Shown: piece by piece, positions 1 through 6,832 of the stretch | Layout: each line of letters opens with the position of its first letter | Position numbering within the stretch: the stretch's first letter is position 1 | Notes under the pieces: generated by a model | Told to the model about the DNA's origin: nothing | What the model saw: only the letters and a program-made list of their open reading frames with translations | The model's database searches: none | Made by a program: the position numbers and the translations under genes | Origin: JBLMZW01 sp050259035 | GTDB taxonomy: Bacteria; Bacillota; Syntrophomonadia; Syntrophomonadales; DTU052 | Direction: 5' to 3' | DNA: 14,301 nucleotides | Assembly: GCA_050259035.1 (NCBI GenBank) | Contig: JBLMZW010000091.1 | Span: 1 to 14,301, forward strand

Positions 1-1426
1 GTTTTTGGCCGCCGGAGACGTTAGTTCCTCCCTGTTCGATGATGGAATTAAAACCGTCTGGCATGCTGTCCACGAATTCAATAGCCTGAGCGACTTCCGC
101 CGCGTGATGAACCTCTCCCTCACTGGCGTTATCTTTTCCGTACCTGATATTGTCAGCTATGGTTCCAGTAAAAAGCACGGTCTTCTGAGGTACCAGACCT
201 ATTTTGGCCCGCAGTCTTTCCTGGCTCATTTCCCGAACATCAACCCCATCTATTAGGACATTGCCCTGGTCAACATCGTAGAAACGGGGAATGAGATTGA
301 TTAAGGCTGATTTACCGGAACCGGTACCTCCAATAATTGCTGTAATCTCACCCGGGCTGGCCTTGAAGGAGACCCGGTTGATAGCTGGCTGCTCTGCGCC
401 GGGAAAACTGAAAGTGACACCTTTAAATTCCAATAAACCTCTTGGATTATCCGGTTCTTTAAATTCTCCGGGGTCAGTAATCCCAGGAATGGTTTCCAGA
501 ACCTCATTAATTCGAATGGCTGAAGCCGAGGCCCGGGGTACCATAATAAACATCATCGATACAATGAGAAGCGAAATCATGATCATCATGGCATATTGGA
601 TAAAAGCCATCAAGGCAACAACCTGCATACTCCCGTTGTCAATACGAATGCTGCCAAACCATATAATTGCGATAAGGGTAAAATTCATAATCAGCATCAT
701 CGCTGGCATCATGGTAGCAATAAGCTTATTTACCCGAACCGCGTTTTCCATTAGATCGGTGTTGGCTTCAGTGAAACGCTGGGCTTCTCTATCAATACGA
801 TTGAATGCCCGTATTACCCTGACTCCGGTAAGGCCTTCACGTAAAACCAGATTTAACTTATCAATTTTGATCTGCATGGTTTTGAAAAGAGGAATGGCCT
901 TACTGATTATAAAAACTATAACTGCGGCAATTATCGGAATTGCCCCAACAATAACCAGTGACAGAGGTTTATCCTTGGATACTGCCATGATGATACCGCC
1001 CAAACACATAAAAGGGGCACTTATCATCATACGCATTATCATAAAGGTTACGGTTTGAATCTGGTTAATATCATTAGTAGTCCTGGTAATCAGAGTTGCA
1101 GTGCCCAGATGGTTAAACTCATTCAGGGAAAAACTCTCTACTCGTTCAAAAACATTAGCACGAAGGATTTTTCCAAAACCTGCGGCGGTCTTCGCCGAGA
1201 GGAGACTGGCCAGAATTGAACAAACCGTCCCGACACCGGTTACGCCAAGCATCAAAATACCAATCCTAAGGATATAGTCGATATCGCCTTTGACTATCCC
1301 AGTATCAACGATATGTGACATTAAGGTCGGCAGATACAACTCAGCCAGGGACTGCAAAAATACCAACACTAAAACGATAACGATTTCCCTTTTATAAGGG
1401 TTAAGATACCTGAAAAGTTTATTCAT
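1..1426 (-). CDS. ABC exporter half-transporter (TM domain fused to ATPase), 3' end cut by window edge
   Basis: ATP-driven exporter subunit of the MsbA/LmrA/BmrA type, acting in the cytoplasmic membrane. The visible 475 residues contain an N-terminal transmembrane domain with about six helices (near 15-37, 52-75, 130-150, 155-175, 240-260, 275-297). An exporter-type coupling segment, EGLTGVRVIRAFNR, lies at 197-210. The nucleotide-binding domain follows, with Walker A GGTGSGKS at 366-373, the Q-loop glutamine in VPQKT at 412-416 and the signature VSGGQ at 470-474. The frame is open from the ATG at 1426 to the left edge, where the gene leaves the window before Walker B; the family is usually about 580 residues, so roughly 100 are missing. 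The ATG overlaps the stop of the upstream MarR gene (ATGA), implying translational coupling. Such genes often come as heterodimeric pairs, so a partner may lie further left. The substrate is unknown; drug or lipid export is inferred from the family and the MarR neighbour. Confidence 0.93.
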   Translation of the reverse strand, partial: MNKLFRYLNPYKREIVIVLVLVFLQSLAELYLPTLMSHIVDTGIVKGDIDYILRIGILMLGVTGVGTVCSILASLLSAKTAAGFGKILRANVFERVESFSLNEFNHLGTATLITRTTNDINQIQTVTFMIMRMMISAPFMCLGGIIMAVSKDKPLSLVIVGAIPIIAAVIVFIISKAIPLFKTMQIKIDKLNLVLREGLTGVRVIRAFNRIDREAQRFTEANTDLMENAVRVNKLIATMMPAMMLIMNFTLIAIIWFGSIRIDNGSMQVVALMAFIQYAMMIMISLLIVSMMFIMVPRASASAIRINEVLETIPGITDPGEFKEPDNPRGLLEFKGVTFSFPGAEQPAINRVSFKASPGEITAIIGGTGSGKSALINLIPRFYDVDQGNVLIDGVDVREMSQERLRAKIGLVPQKTVLFTGTIADNIRYGKDNASEGEVHHAAEVAQAIEFVDSMPDGFNSIIEQGGTNVSGGQK

Positions 1427-1899
1427 GACTTGATCTCTCCGTCTTTGCAATAAGTTAATGATTTTCTTTCCTGGGCCGTATTTAATGCTGCTTTGATTTC
1501 CTGCAAACCTTCTATAAGCGCAAGGGCATGCTCTTCGGATAATTCTGAGACCAATAAGTTTATCTCATTGCTTATATCCTTGCCAATCAGTTCAAATTGT
1601 TCGATAGCAGGTCTGGTAAGATGGAGTCTCAATATTCTTTGATCTGAAACATCCGCTTTTTTCTCCACCCATCCTCTTTGTTCTAAATCTTTAATGGTAT
1701 TGGAGATGTGAGATTTAACGATGCCGGTTTTACGAGCCAACTGACTTATGGTGATACCGGGCTCAGCCCGAATAACTCGAACGCAGACCATCATCGACAC
1801 AGGGATGTTGTAAGTGGCGAATACTTCCTTCACATATTTACCCAGGCTGCGATTAACGTCCCGGAGCAATGAAACAAGAAGTTCTTTATTGTCAGGCAT
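1423..1899 (-). CDS. MarR-family transcriptional regulator
   Basis: A 158-residue winged-helix repressor of the MarR family, which typically binds DNA as a dimer and releases it on binding a small phenolic or drug-like ligand. The helix-turn-helix covers about residues 49-75 (GITISQLARKTGIVKSHISN), followed by the wing with the family-typical D-x-R arrangement (DVSDQRIL, 83-90). Flanking N- and C-terminal helices form the usual dimerisation region. Length is normal. The ATG at 1899 has only a weak purine-rich site upstream (GGGG in tggggtataag). The stop codon shares four bases with the start of the exporter gene, so repressor and exporter are one operon. A sigma-A-like promoter and a perfect dyad lie directly upstream, which points to autorepression. 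The ligand cannot be read from the sequence. Confidence 0.93.
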   Translation of the reverse strand: MPDNKELLVSLLRDVNRSLGKYVKEVFATYNIPVSMMVCVRVIRAEPGITISQLARKTGIVKSHISNTIKDLEQRGWVEKKADVSDQRILRLHLTRPAIEQFELIGKDISNEINLLVSELSEEHALALIEGLQEIKAALNTAQERKSLTYCKDGEIKS

Positions 1900-1923
1900 A
1901 AGTCTTATACCCCATTGTTGGAC

Positions 1924-1939
1924 TGTTCTGCACAGAACA
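1924..1939. promoter_or_regulatory. Perfect 16-bp dyad, candidate MarR operator
   Basis: The arms TGTTCTG and CAGAACA are exact reverse complements separated by two bases (CA). The dyad begins two bases downstream of the -10 box and covers the expected transcription start of the MarR/ABC operon. A protein bound here would block initiation, the usual mode of MarR autorepression. The length and spacing fit a MarR dimer site. Binding itself is inferred. Confidence 0.6.
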
Positions 1940-1940
1940 A

Positions 1941-1969
1941 ATTATAAAGGTATTATTTTTAAATAACAA
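1941..1969 (-). promoter_or_regulatory. Sigma-A-type promoter of the MarR/ABC operon
   Basis: On the minus strand a -35 box TTGTTA (1969-1964) is followed by a 17-base spacer and a perfect -10 box TATAAT (1946-1941). Transcription would start near 1934, about 35 bases before the MarR start codon. Box match and spacing are seen directly; activity is inferred. Confidence 0.72.
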
Positions 1970-2070
1970 TTGGAAACCTCAGGGCGATTCAGATATGGAA
2001 TACAAGCAACCGGGTTGTATAAATTTATAATTGCTGCAGGAATATGGGGGGGGTGCAAAGAACCTTTAGA

Positions 2071-2105
2071 TAATCTTACAGCAAACGGAAGTATACGTAA
2101 GATTA
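2071..2105. repeat. 9-bp inverted repeat in the leader of the MFS gene
   Basis: TAATCTTAC (2071-2079) and GTAAGATTA (2097-2105) are perfect reverse complements separated by 17 bases, ending 37 bases before the MFS start codon. No T-run follows, so it is not a classic terminator. It may be a protein binding site or a leader hairpin. The 243-base intergenic region also holds an eight-G run at 2046-2053 and a shorter dyad, ATACAA/TTGTAT, at 2000-2020. No convincing sigma-A promoter was found for the MFS gene; TATAAT at 2026-2031 lacks a -35 partner. Confidence 0.45.
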
Positions 2106-2142
2106 GCGATATGATAAAGGGGAGCATTTAGGGGGGAAGTAA

Positions 2143-3474
2143 GTGAAATTAAAACACTGGATAGCCTTGTTTGTAATGTCATTCGCCGGGGAACTTGCCT
2201 GGGGCGTCCAAAATCAAATACTTAATCTATTTATGTATAACAGAATAGTGCCGCGTCCAATACTGGTGAGTACTATGGTTTTTGCCGGAGCACTGGTTGC
2301 GACTGTAACGGCTATTGTAATGGGAGCTTATTCCGACAGCCGGGGCAAAAGAAAACCATTTATTCTTTCGGGTTACCTACTATGGGGAATCTTAGTAAGC
2401 CTGGTCACTTTTTCTCAATATATACATATCGTCTTATTGGCAGTAATCGCAGTTATCTTAGGCAACGCCTTAATTTCCTTTTTCCGTGCCACTGCCTATG
2501 AAGGTTCTTTTCATGCTTATCTGACTGATATAACTGATTTGAACAATAGGGGAACCGCACAGGGAATCGCCAGTCTTGGCTTGTGTTTTTCCTTGCTGCT
2601 GACATTTAGTGGGGCAGATATTGTAGCTGTTTATGAACAAACAACCAGTGGGCTGATTGGGCTTTTAAAAGGATACGGGATGGACTCATATACTTTTTAC
2701 TTCGTCATAATAGGTCTAGTTGTAATAATAATGGGTGTCATCGGTGGTAGTATAGTGCAGGATTCCGGAGTCCCGGTGGGGGGAGAAACCAGAGTCCTGG
2801 TAAGGTTAAAAAATACATTCCAGCGCGGTTTCTTTAAACAACATCGGAATTATTTTTTGGTTCTGGTGTCTATGGCACTTTTTATGACGGCTTTCAATTC
2901 CTTTTTCAGTTGGGTACTAATCTATTTACAACACTATCTAAAACTCCCTGCAGATCAGGTTACAATTTTAGTTCTCATATGTATAGTTGTGGGAGGAATA
3001 ATCTTCTCTATCCCGGCCGGAATTATATGTGACAAAATTGGCCGAAAGAAGCTGGCAATTGCGGCTATTATTATAGAATCAATTTTTCTTATCATGTTTT
3101 CAGTATCCAAAAATCCAATCTGGGTATGTTTTTCGGGCTGCTTCTGGGTTGGTGGTCAAACCGCCTGGATGGTGGCAACTTATGCCTGGAGCAAAGATCT
3201 CTATCCAGAAGAGAAAAGAGCTGAATTCTCAGGCTACATGACCATTTTTCAGATAGGAATTGGCGGTGGACTGGGGGCGGCACTTGGAGGAGTTATTGCT
3301 GAACTAAACGGGATCCATGCTGTTATTAACGGCACCGAAGGAATAATACCCGGCCCAAGTCTTTTCATGTGGGCGGCTATTCTGGTGTTGATTCCTCTTA
3401 TTCCGGTTTTAATGGCCAAGGAAAAGGATAAACTGGATGTCACTACACCCCAAAGCCTAAACAAGAGTATGTAA
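2143..3474 (+). CDS. MFS transporter, 12 transmembrane segments
   Basis: A 443-residue major facilitator superfamily permease of the cytoplasmic membrane. Two homologous six-helix halves are visible. The loop 2-3 signature GAYSDSRGKRK lies at 61-71 and its counterpart in the second half, GIICDKIGRKK, at 293-303. A charged central cytoplasmic loop (about 205-238) joins the halves. The N-terminal ELAWGVQNQILNLFMY resembles the cation-coupled sugar-type or SLC45-like branch of MFS, but the substrate cannot be assigned. The start is GTG at 2143, chosen because a strong purine-rich site (GGGGGGAAG) ends just upstream and the first hydrophobic helix begins at once. It is divergent from the MarR/ABC operon and is followed by a clear terminator, so it is probably monocistronic. 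Control by the neighbouring MarR protein is possible but unproven. Confidence 0.92.
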   Translation: MKLKHWIALFVMSFAGELAWGVQNQILNLFMYNRIVPRPILVSTMVFAGALVATVTAIVMGAYSDSRGKRKPFILSGYLLWGILVSLVTFSQYIHIVLLAVIAVILGNALISFFRATAYEGSFHAYLTDITDLNNRGTAQGIASLGLCFSLLLTFSGADIVAVYEQTTSGLIGLLKGYGMDSYTFYFVIIGLVVIIMGVIGGSIVQDSGVPVGGETRVLVRLKNTFQRGFFKQHRNYFLVLVSMALFMTAFNSFFSWVLIYLQHYLKLPADQVTILVLICIVVGGIIFSIPAGIICDKIGRKKLAIAAIIIESIFLIMFSVSKNPIWVCFSGCFWVGGQTAWMVATYAWSKDLYPEEKRAEFSGYMTIFQIGIGGGLGAALGGVIAELNGIHAVINGTEGIIPGPSLFMWAAILVLIPLIPVLMAKEKDKLDVTTPQSLNKSM

Positions 3475-3494
3475 ATAAAGCAGATAATACATAT

Positions 3495-3523
3495 GCCGGT
3501 CCAATGGGCCGGTTTATTTTTTT
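3495..3523 (+). terminator. Rho-independent terminator of the MFS gene
   Basis: A stem of CCGGTCC (3496-3502) and GGGCCGG (3506-3512), with one G-T wobble and a three-base loop AAT, is followed by a T-rich tract (TTTATTTTTTT). It lies 21 bases after the MFS stop codon. On the opposite strand no T-run follows the stem, so it should not terminate the convergent serine dehydratase operon efficiently. Confidence 0.88.
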
Positions 3524-3542
3524 GTAGCCCCAAGCCGCAGAG

Positions 3543-4424
3543 TTACAGCTTAGTTTTTTCCAGTTCTCGTTTCACTTTAATCCCAGTAGGTGTAGCGGCG
3601 CATCCGCCCAGACCGGTTTCACGCAGGGCAACCGGGATGCTCTCTCCTACTTTTTTCAGAGCAACAGCCAGTTCGTCCAGAGGAATGACCGATTCTATAC
3701 CGCTCAAGGCCATATCTGCTGCCATCAGGCCATAGGCAACTCCCATAGCGTTTCGCTTGGAGCAAGGAACTTCTACCAGTCCGGCTACGGTGTCACAAAC
3801 CAACCCCAGTACATTTTTTATAGTTAGGGCGGCAGCGTTAAATATGGCCCGGGGACTGCCGCCTTGTAAAAAAACAGCTGCACCCGCCCCCATAGCTGCC
3901 CCGACACCGCATTCGGTCTGGCAGCCGCCTTCAGCTCCGGAAAGCCCGGTACGAGTACTGATTATTCTACCTATGGCACCGGCAACTAACAAAGCTTCTA
4001 TAACCGTTTCGTTTTTATATGAAAATTGTTCTGCCATAGCTAACATAATACCGGGTAAAATACCGCTGGCTCCTCCGGTCGGTGCGGCCACAATTTTACC
4101 CATAGAAGCATTGACCTCGGTAATGGCTAGGGCATAAGCTGCTGCTTTAACGGCCAGAAAACCACAAAGCGGTGATTTTTCTGAGTAACGATTAAGTTTA
4201 GCTCCGTTGGAACCGATCAACCCCCCCATGGATAGGGGAGTATCATTGAGTCCACGGGAGGCCGATTCTTGCATTACCTCCCAGCATCGGTTCATGGATT
4301 CTAATAAGAACGTTTTCTCGGTTCCTTTATCCTCGTATTCCGCTTTTATAATGACATTAATTAGTGAGTCTCCAGTTCGATCAACAGACTTTAGCAGGTC
4401 TTCCGCTGTCTTGTAGGAATACAA
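3543..4424 (-). CDS. sdaAA: L-serine dehydratase, iron-sulfur-dependent, alpha subunit
   Basis: Catalytic subunit of L-serine ammonia-lyase, converting L-serine to pyruvate and ammonia with a [4Fe-4S] cluster. The 293 residues match the usual alpha-chain length. The three cysteines expected to hold the cluster are visible: C168 in GGCQ, C210 in VCDTVAG and C221 in VPCSKRNAMG. Their spacing (C210 and C221 are 11 apart) matches the known family pattern. SMGGLIG (65-71) and APTGGASGILPG (114-125) are further family signatures. The C-terminal GGCAATPTG (273-281) carries a cysteine that in related enzymes can reach the active site. The start is TTG at 4424, with the site GAGGTG just upstream overlapping the beta-subunit stop; the nearby ATG (4429-4427) is out of frame. 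It is the second gene of the beta-alpha operon. The enzyme should be oxygen sensitive, fitting an anaerobe. Confidence 0.96.
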   Translation of the reverse strand: MYSYKTAEDLLKSVDRTGDSLINVIIKAEYEDKGTEKTFLLESMNRCWEVMQESASRGLNDTPLSMGGLIGSNGAKLNRYSEKSPLCGFLAVKAAAYALAITEVNASMGKIVAAPTGGASGILPGIMLAMAEQFSYKNETVIEALLVAGAIGRIISTRTGLSGAEGGCQTECGVGAAMGAGAAVFLQGGSPRAIFNAAALTIKNVLGLVCDTVAGLVEVPCSKRNAMGVAYGLMAADMALSGIESVIPLDELAVALKKVGESIPVALRETGLGGCAATPTGIKVKRELEKTKL

Positions 4425-4433
4425 ACCATCACC

Positions 4434-5096
4434 TCAGATTCGATCAATAAATCTGGCTTTGTGAACAAATTGGAGATTTTCCAAGATTGAAAAATGTTTT
4501 CCTTCCAGGGATTGATCGGTTTCTGCCACCATGGCAGCCTGGCCACCAAAAGTCTGGCGATAAACTCTTAGAAAAGCAATATTGATATTGTTTTGCGCCA
4601 GTACAGCGGTTATAGCTGCAACCGCTCCGGGTATGTCCTGATGAAAGGTTACGAGGGTAGGATACTCGCAGGTGATGTTCAGGGAGAAATCATCCACTTC
4701 GTAGATCAGAATGCTTCCCCCTCCGACCGAAGCTCCGGTCACAACGCAGGTATGGCTTTGCCCGTCATCCAGTTCTATACGCACCGAATTAGGATGAACA
4801 TCCCCCAGGTTATCCTGGGTAAATGAATATTCTATCCTATTGGTGTCGGCATACTGATAAGCCAAACGCAACCGGTCATCGTCCAGACGAAATCCCATAA
4901 CACCCCCGAGCAGGGCACGATCCGTACCATGACCTACTGAGGTCTGGGCAAAAGATCCGTGTAAACGAAATCGGACCTTTTTTACCGGGAATCCAAGTAT
5001 GGATCTTGCGGCTAAACCGAGCCGAGCTGCGCCGGCAGTATGTGAACTTGAAGGTCCAATGATTATCGGCCCGATTATATCAAGTAGGCTGGGCAT
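4434..5096 (-). CDS. sdaAB: L-serine dehydratase, iron-sulfur-dependent, beta subunit with ACT domain
   Basis: Partner subunit of SdaAA in two-polypeptide L-serine dehydratases. The 220 residues begin with the family hallmark GPSSSHTAG (14-22), followed by HGSFAQTSVGHGTDRALLGG (46-65). A C-terminal ACT domain covers about 148-218, with the loop FHQDIPGAVAAI (151-162); ACT domains in this family are thought to bind serine and tune activity. The ATG at 5096 has a strong site AGGAGAT at good spacing, so the start is secure. Nine bases separate its stop from the TTG of the alpha gene, and the stop codon is embedded in the alpha Shine-Dalgarno region, so the subunits are likely made in a coupled ratio. 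No clear sigma-A promoter was found in the 119 bases upstream, so cotranscription with the upstream small gene is possible. Confidence 0.95.
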   Translation of the reverse strand: MPSLLDIIGPIIIGPSSSHTAGAARLGLAARSILGFPVKKVRFRLHGSFAQTSVGHGTDRALLGGVMGFRLDDDRLRLAYQYADTNRIEYSFTQDNLGDVHPNSVRIELDDGQSHTCVVTGASVGGGSILIYEVDDFSLNITCEYPTLVTFHQDIPGAVAAITAVLAQNNINIAFLRVYRQTFGGQAAMVAETDQSLEGKHFSILENLQFVHKARFIDRI

Positions 5097-5215
5097 TTCA
5101 ATCTCCTGATTTTATTCTTTCATGTTAATATTTGCCCATTTGACACCAACGATACATCTTCTGAAAATAAGAGATAGGGTTAAGGAAGGAATTCGGTTTG
5201 ACATTATTCCAATAT

Positions 5216-5491
5216 CTAAATATTCCGGTCATTTTCACTGAAGTGTACTGTAATTGGGAAACTATTTATAACCTTTACTAAATCCGGCCAACAATCAGAA
5301 GTGGTATGAATAAGAACAATACCCTCTTTGGGGTTGAAAGCTACAGGGAATCCCAGGTGAATATATCCCTGCATTAAGGCAATAAACAGGTGTACATCAG
5401 GTGGAGCCATCTTAACCCATACTGAATATCGTGGCTCTATTTCAGGCCTTACCTGGCCTAACCTATTATTTCCCCGATAACGTTTTGCCAC
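5216..5491 (-). CDS. Small DUF4911-like protein
   Basis: A small soluble protein of 91 residues with no signal peptide or membrane segment. The core (about residues 21-80: YSVWVKMAPPDVHLFIALMQ onward, then GFPVAFNPKEGIVLI, ending in a segment rich in hydrophobic residues) resembles DUF4911, a family common in Clostridia and of unknown function. The fold looks like a small alternating beta-alpha domain. The start was placed at GTG 5491 because AGGTGA lies five bases upstream. A longer form from TTG at 5506 (96 residues) is open but has no comparable site. It precedes the serine dehydratase genes in the same direction with a 119-base gap lacking a terminator hairpin, so it could be in the same transcript, although a metabolic link is not evident. 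The family assignment is from memory of its consensus and should be treated as probable. Confidence 0.72.
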   Translation of the reverse strand: MAKRYRGNNRLGQVRPEIEPRYSVWVKMAPPDVHLFIALMQGYIHLGFPVAFNPKEGIVLIHTTSDCWPDLVKVINSFPITVHFSENDRNI

Positions 5492-5534
5492 AAAGCTCAC
5501 CTGCAACAGTTATCAATTCTATTAGCCATTTTAA

Positions 5535-5548
5535 AGTCCAGTTGGACT
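5535..5548. repeat. Perfect dyad between divergent genes
   Basis: AGTCCA and TGGACT flank two bases (GT), giving a 14-bp palindromic site between the DUF4911-like gene and the methyltransferase gene. It could be an operator for either unit. The rest of this 160-base intergenic region shows no convincing promoter boxes. Confidence 0.35.
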
Positions 5549-5651
5549 AAGAGCAAGATATCAAAATTCTCGTTATGTTTATTTTATTCCTTGAGCGGGT
5601 TAAACTGATAAAAGTCGGATTTAGAACATTGGAAAGGGATCGAAAAAAGGT

Positions 5652-6239
5652 ATGAAAGACATCAGCCAACAATCCAGTCCGATGATTAATAACGGGAAAG
5701 ACGGTTTTGGCAAATATACCGATTTGATTTACCGCAGCATTCTTACCGAATTAAGTTTTCTCCATTATCAATCATTATTGAATATGGGCTGTGGTATAGG
5801 AAAATTCTTGGAAATGGTTCCCCGCCGTGCTAGATTATCGATAGCCGGGGTGGATAATTCTAAAGCTAATTTGGAAATGGCCCGGAAGAGGATGGGCGAC
5901 AGGGCGGATCTTCGGCTGGGTGAATGGCACAAAATACCCTGGGAAGAGGAGAACTTTGATATTATCCTTTGTTGCCACTCCTTTTTTACCTGCAACATAC
6001 CTTTACTGGCGTTACAGGAAATGACCCGAGTTCTTAGCCCGGGAGGAAGGGTCATTATTGCCGACCCATATTGTGCGTCACCCATCAGGCAAATAAAAAA
6101 TTGGCTGGGCACTGGAAACTATTATTCCGAAACTGATTATCAGGAATTGCTGGGCGAAAGCGACTTAACTCCAGTAAAATGGAGGACAATTGAAAACAGG
6201 GCCTGTCTGGTTATAGCTCAAAAGCTGAAACCCGTTTAG
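5652..6239 (+). CDS. Class I SAM-dependent methyltransferase
   Basis: A 195-residue cytosolic methyltransferase with a Rossmann-like fold (Methyltransf_11 or UbiE-like group). Motif I is LLNMGCGIGKF (42-52), where asparagine replaces the usual aspartate of DxGxGxG. The acidic end of strand 2 is GVDNS (66-70), the motif II/post-I region is EENFDIILCCHSF (99-111), and motif III is LSPGGRVIIAD (128-138). The C-terminal half is short and no substrate-binding extension is recognisable, so the methyl acceptor is unknown. The start ATG at 5652 has only a weak site (AAAGG runs). The last four bases overlap the end of the convergent MntR-like gene. No neighbour suggests a pathway; small-molecule methylation is the broad inference. 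Confidence 0.88.
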   Translation: MKDISQQSSPMINNGKDGFGKYTDLIYRSILTELSFLHYQSLLNMGCGIGKFLEMVPRRARLSIAGVDNSKANLEMARKRMGDRADLRLGEWHKIPWEEENFDIILCCHSFFTCNIPLLALQEMTRVLSPGGRVIIADPYCASPIRQIKNWLGTGNYYSETDYQELLGESDLTPVKWRTIENRACLVIAQKLKPV

Positions 6240-6679
6240 TCTTTAAGTTTCTCAATCAACTCGGGCTGCAGTGAGAATAAATTAAGGATTTTTCTTAAGC
6301 CCTGCAGAGTTTGAGGGCTTATAGTGTGTTCGATCTTTTCGGTTTCTTCCAATAAACCATCCGTTACCCCGAGCAGGTTAAGAAAATCCTCGACTGTCTG
6401 GTGTCGTTCCATTAAGATCCGACCAACCTTTTTCCCCTTTTTGCTTAATACCACCATGCCGTACTTTTCATAGTCAGCGAATCCCATTTCCGCAAGTTTT
6501 TGAACCATCTTGGTAGCGGATGGTGGTTGAACATTTAAGGCAGCCGCAAGCTCGTGTATTCTGGTAAACCCCGTAGGGGATAACCTATAGATCATCTCCA
6601 GATAATCTTCCATGGAGGCGGTCAGGGTATCCTCCTTTTTCATATATTCACGAAAGGTATGAAACTCTTTATTATTCAT
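6236..6679 (-). CDS. MntR-like manganese-responsive DtxR-family regulator
   Basis: A metal-sensing winged-helix repressor of 147 residues, close in size and sequence style to Bacillus MntR (142 residues). The DNA-binding domain covers about 20-85 (SMEDYLEMIYRLS, then IHELAAALNVQPPSATKMVQ), and a helical dimerisation and metal-binding domain follows. All six MntR metal ligands appear present: D25 and E28 in MEDYLE, H93 in ERHQ, and E114, E117, H118 in TEKIEH. Iron-type DtxR has methionine at the D25 position, so manganese is favoured. There is no SH3-like C-terminal domain, as in MntR. The start was set at ATG 6679, which has a strong AGGAGGG site; an ATG 18 bases further upstream lies ahead of this site and is unlikely. 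It is divergent from two GDT1-type exporter genes, and both promoters carry the same 17-bp sequence, suggesting control of itself and the exporters. Confidence 0.92.
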   Translation of the reverse strand: MNNKEFHTFREYMKKEDTLTASMEDYLEMIYRLSPTGFTRIHELAAALNVQPPSATKMVQKLAEMGFADYEKYGMVVLSKKGKKVGRILMERHQTVEDFLNLLGVTDGLLEETEKIEHTISPQTLQGLRKILNLFSLQPELIEKLKD

Positions 6680-6697
6680 GAATACCCTCCTTCTCAC

Positions 6698-6714
6698 TAG
6701 AGTATATGAAAGAG
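6698..6714. promoter_or_regulatory. Copy 1 of a 17-bp repeat, candidate metalloregulator site (regulator side)
   Basis: TAGAGTATATGAAAGAG lies 18 bases upstream of the MntR-like start codon. It matches 15 of 17 bases with a second copy starting 71 bases to the right. On the minus strand it includes TATACT, a possible -10 box, so a protein bound here could block the regulator's own promoter. The -35 partner is poor. Confidence 0.5.
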
Positions 6715-6768
6715 GCTTTTATTCTATTAGAAATGTATTCACTGCTCACTTTTTGGGGTACTTTTTCA

Positions 6769-6785
6769 TAGAGTACATAAAAGAG
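6769..6785. promoter_or_regulatory. Copy 2 of the 17-bp repeat, candidate metalloregulator site (exporter side)
   Basis: TAGAGTACATAAAAGAG lies about 50 bases upstream of the first GDT1 gene, in the same orientation as copy 1 and differing at two positions. It overlaps a dyad GTACT (6758-6762)/AGTAC (6772-6776) with a nine-base spacer. It does not match the classical Bacillus MntR box by eye, so the link to the adjacent regulator rests on position and repetition. Confidence 0.5.
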
Positions 6786-6832
6786 AGAATTAGCAGCTCC
6801 TAAGAATAGTGTCCTGATGAAAAAATCTAAGG

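Noticed and set aside
291..1058. Long plus-strand open frame opposite the ABC exporter
   Set aside because: It is antisense to a clear ABC transporter frame that carries Walker A and the signature motif; its translation is low-complexity and rich in isoleucine and methionine, with no recognisable domain.
1924..1939. LexA/SOS box
   Set aside because: The Firmicutes SOS box is CGAAC-N4-GTTCG; here the arms are in the opposite order (GTTC then GAAC), so a MarR operator is the better reading.
2046..2053. Eight-G run as a G-quadruplex
   Set aside because: It is a single run without further G-tracts at quadruplex spacing.
3493..4416. Plus-strand open frames opposite sdaAA
   Set aside because: They are shadows of the serine dehydratase alpha gene, whose cysteines and family motifs are all in the minus frame.
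5140..5226. Two TTGACA hexamers as plus-strand promoters
   Set aside because: Neither (5140-5145, 5198-5203) has a -10 box at 16-18 bases, and they point into genes that are on the minus strand.
6680..6832. yybP-ykoY manganese riboswitch ahead of the GDT1 genes
   Set aside because: This is a common control for such exporters, but no matching conserved loops or stems were seen, and the gap is short; operator repeats explain the region better.
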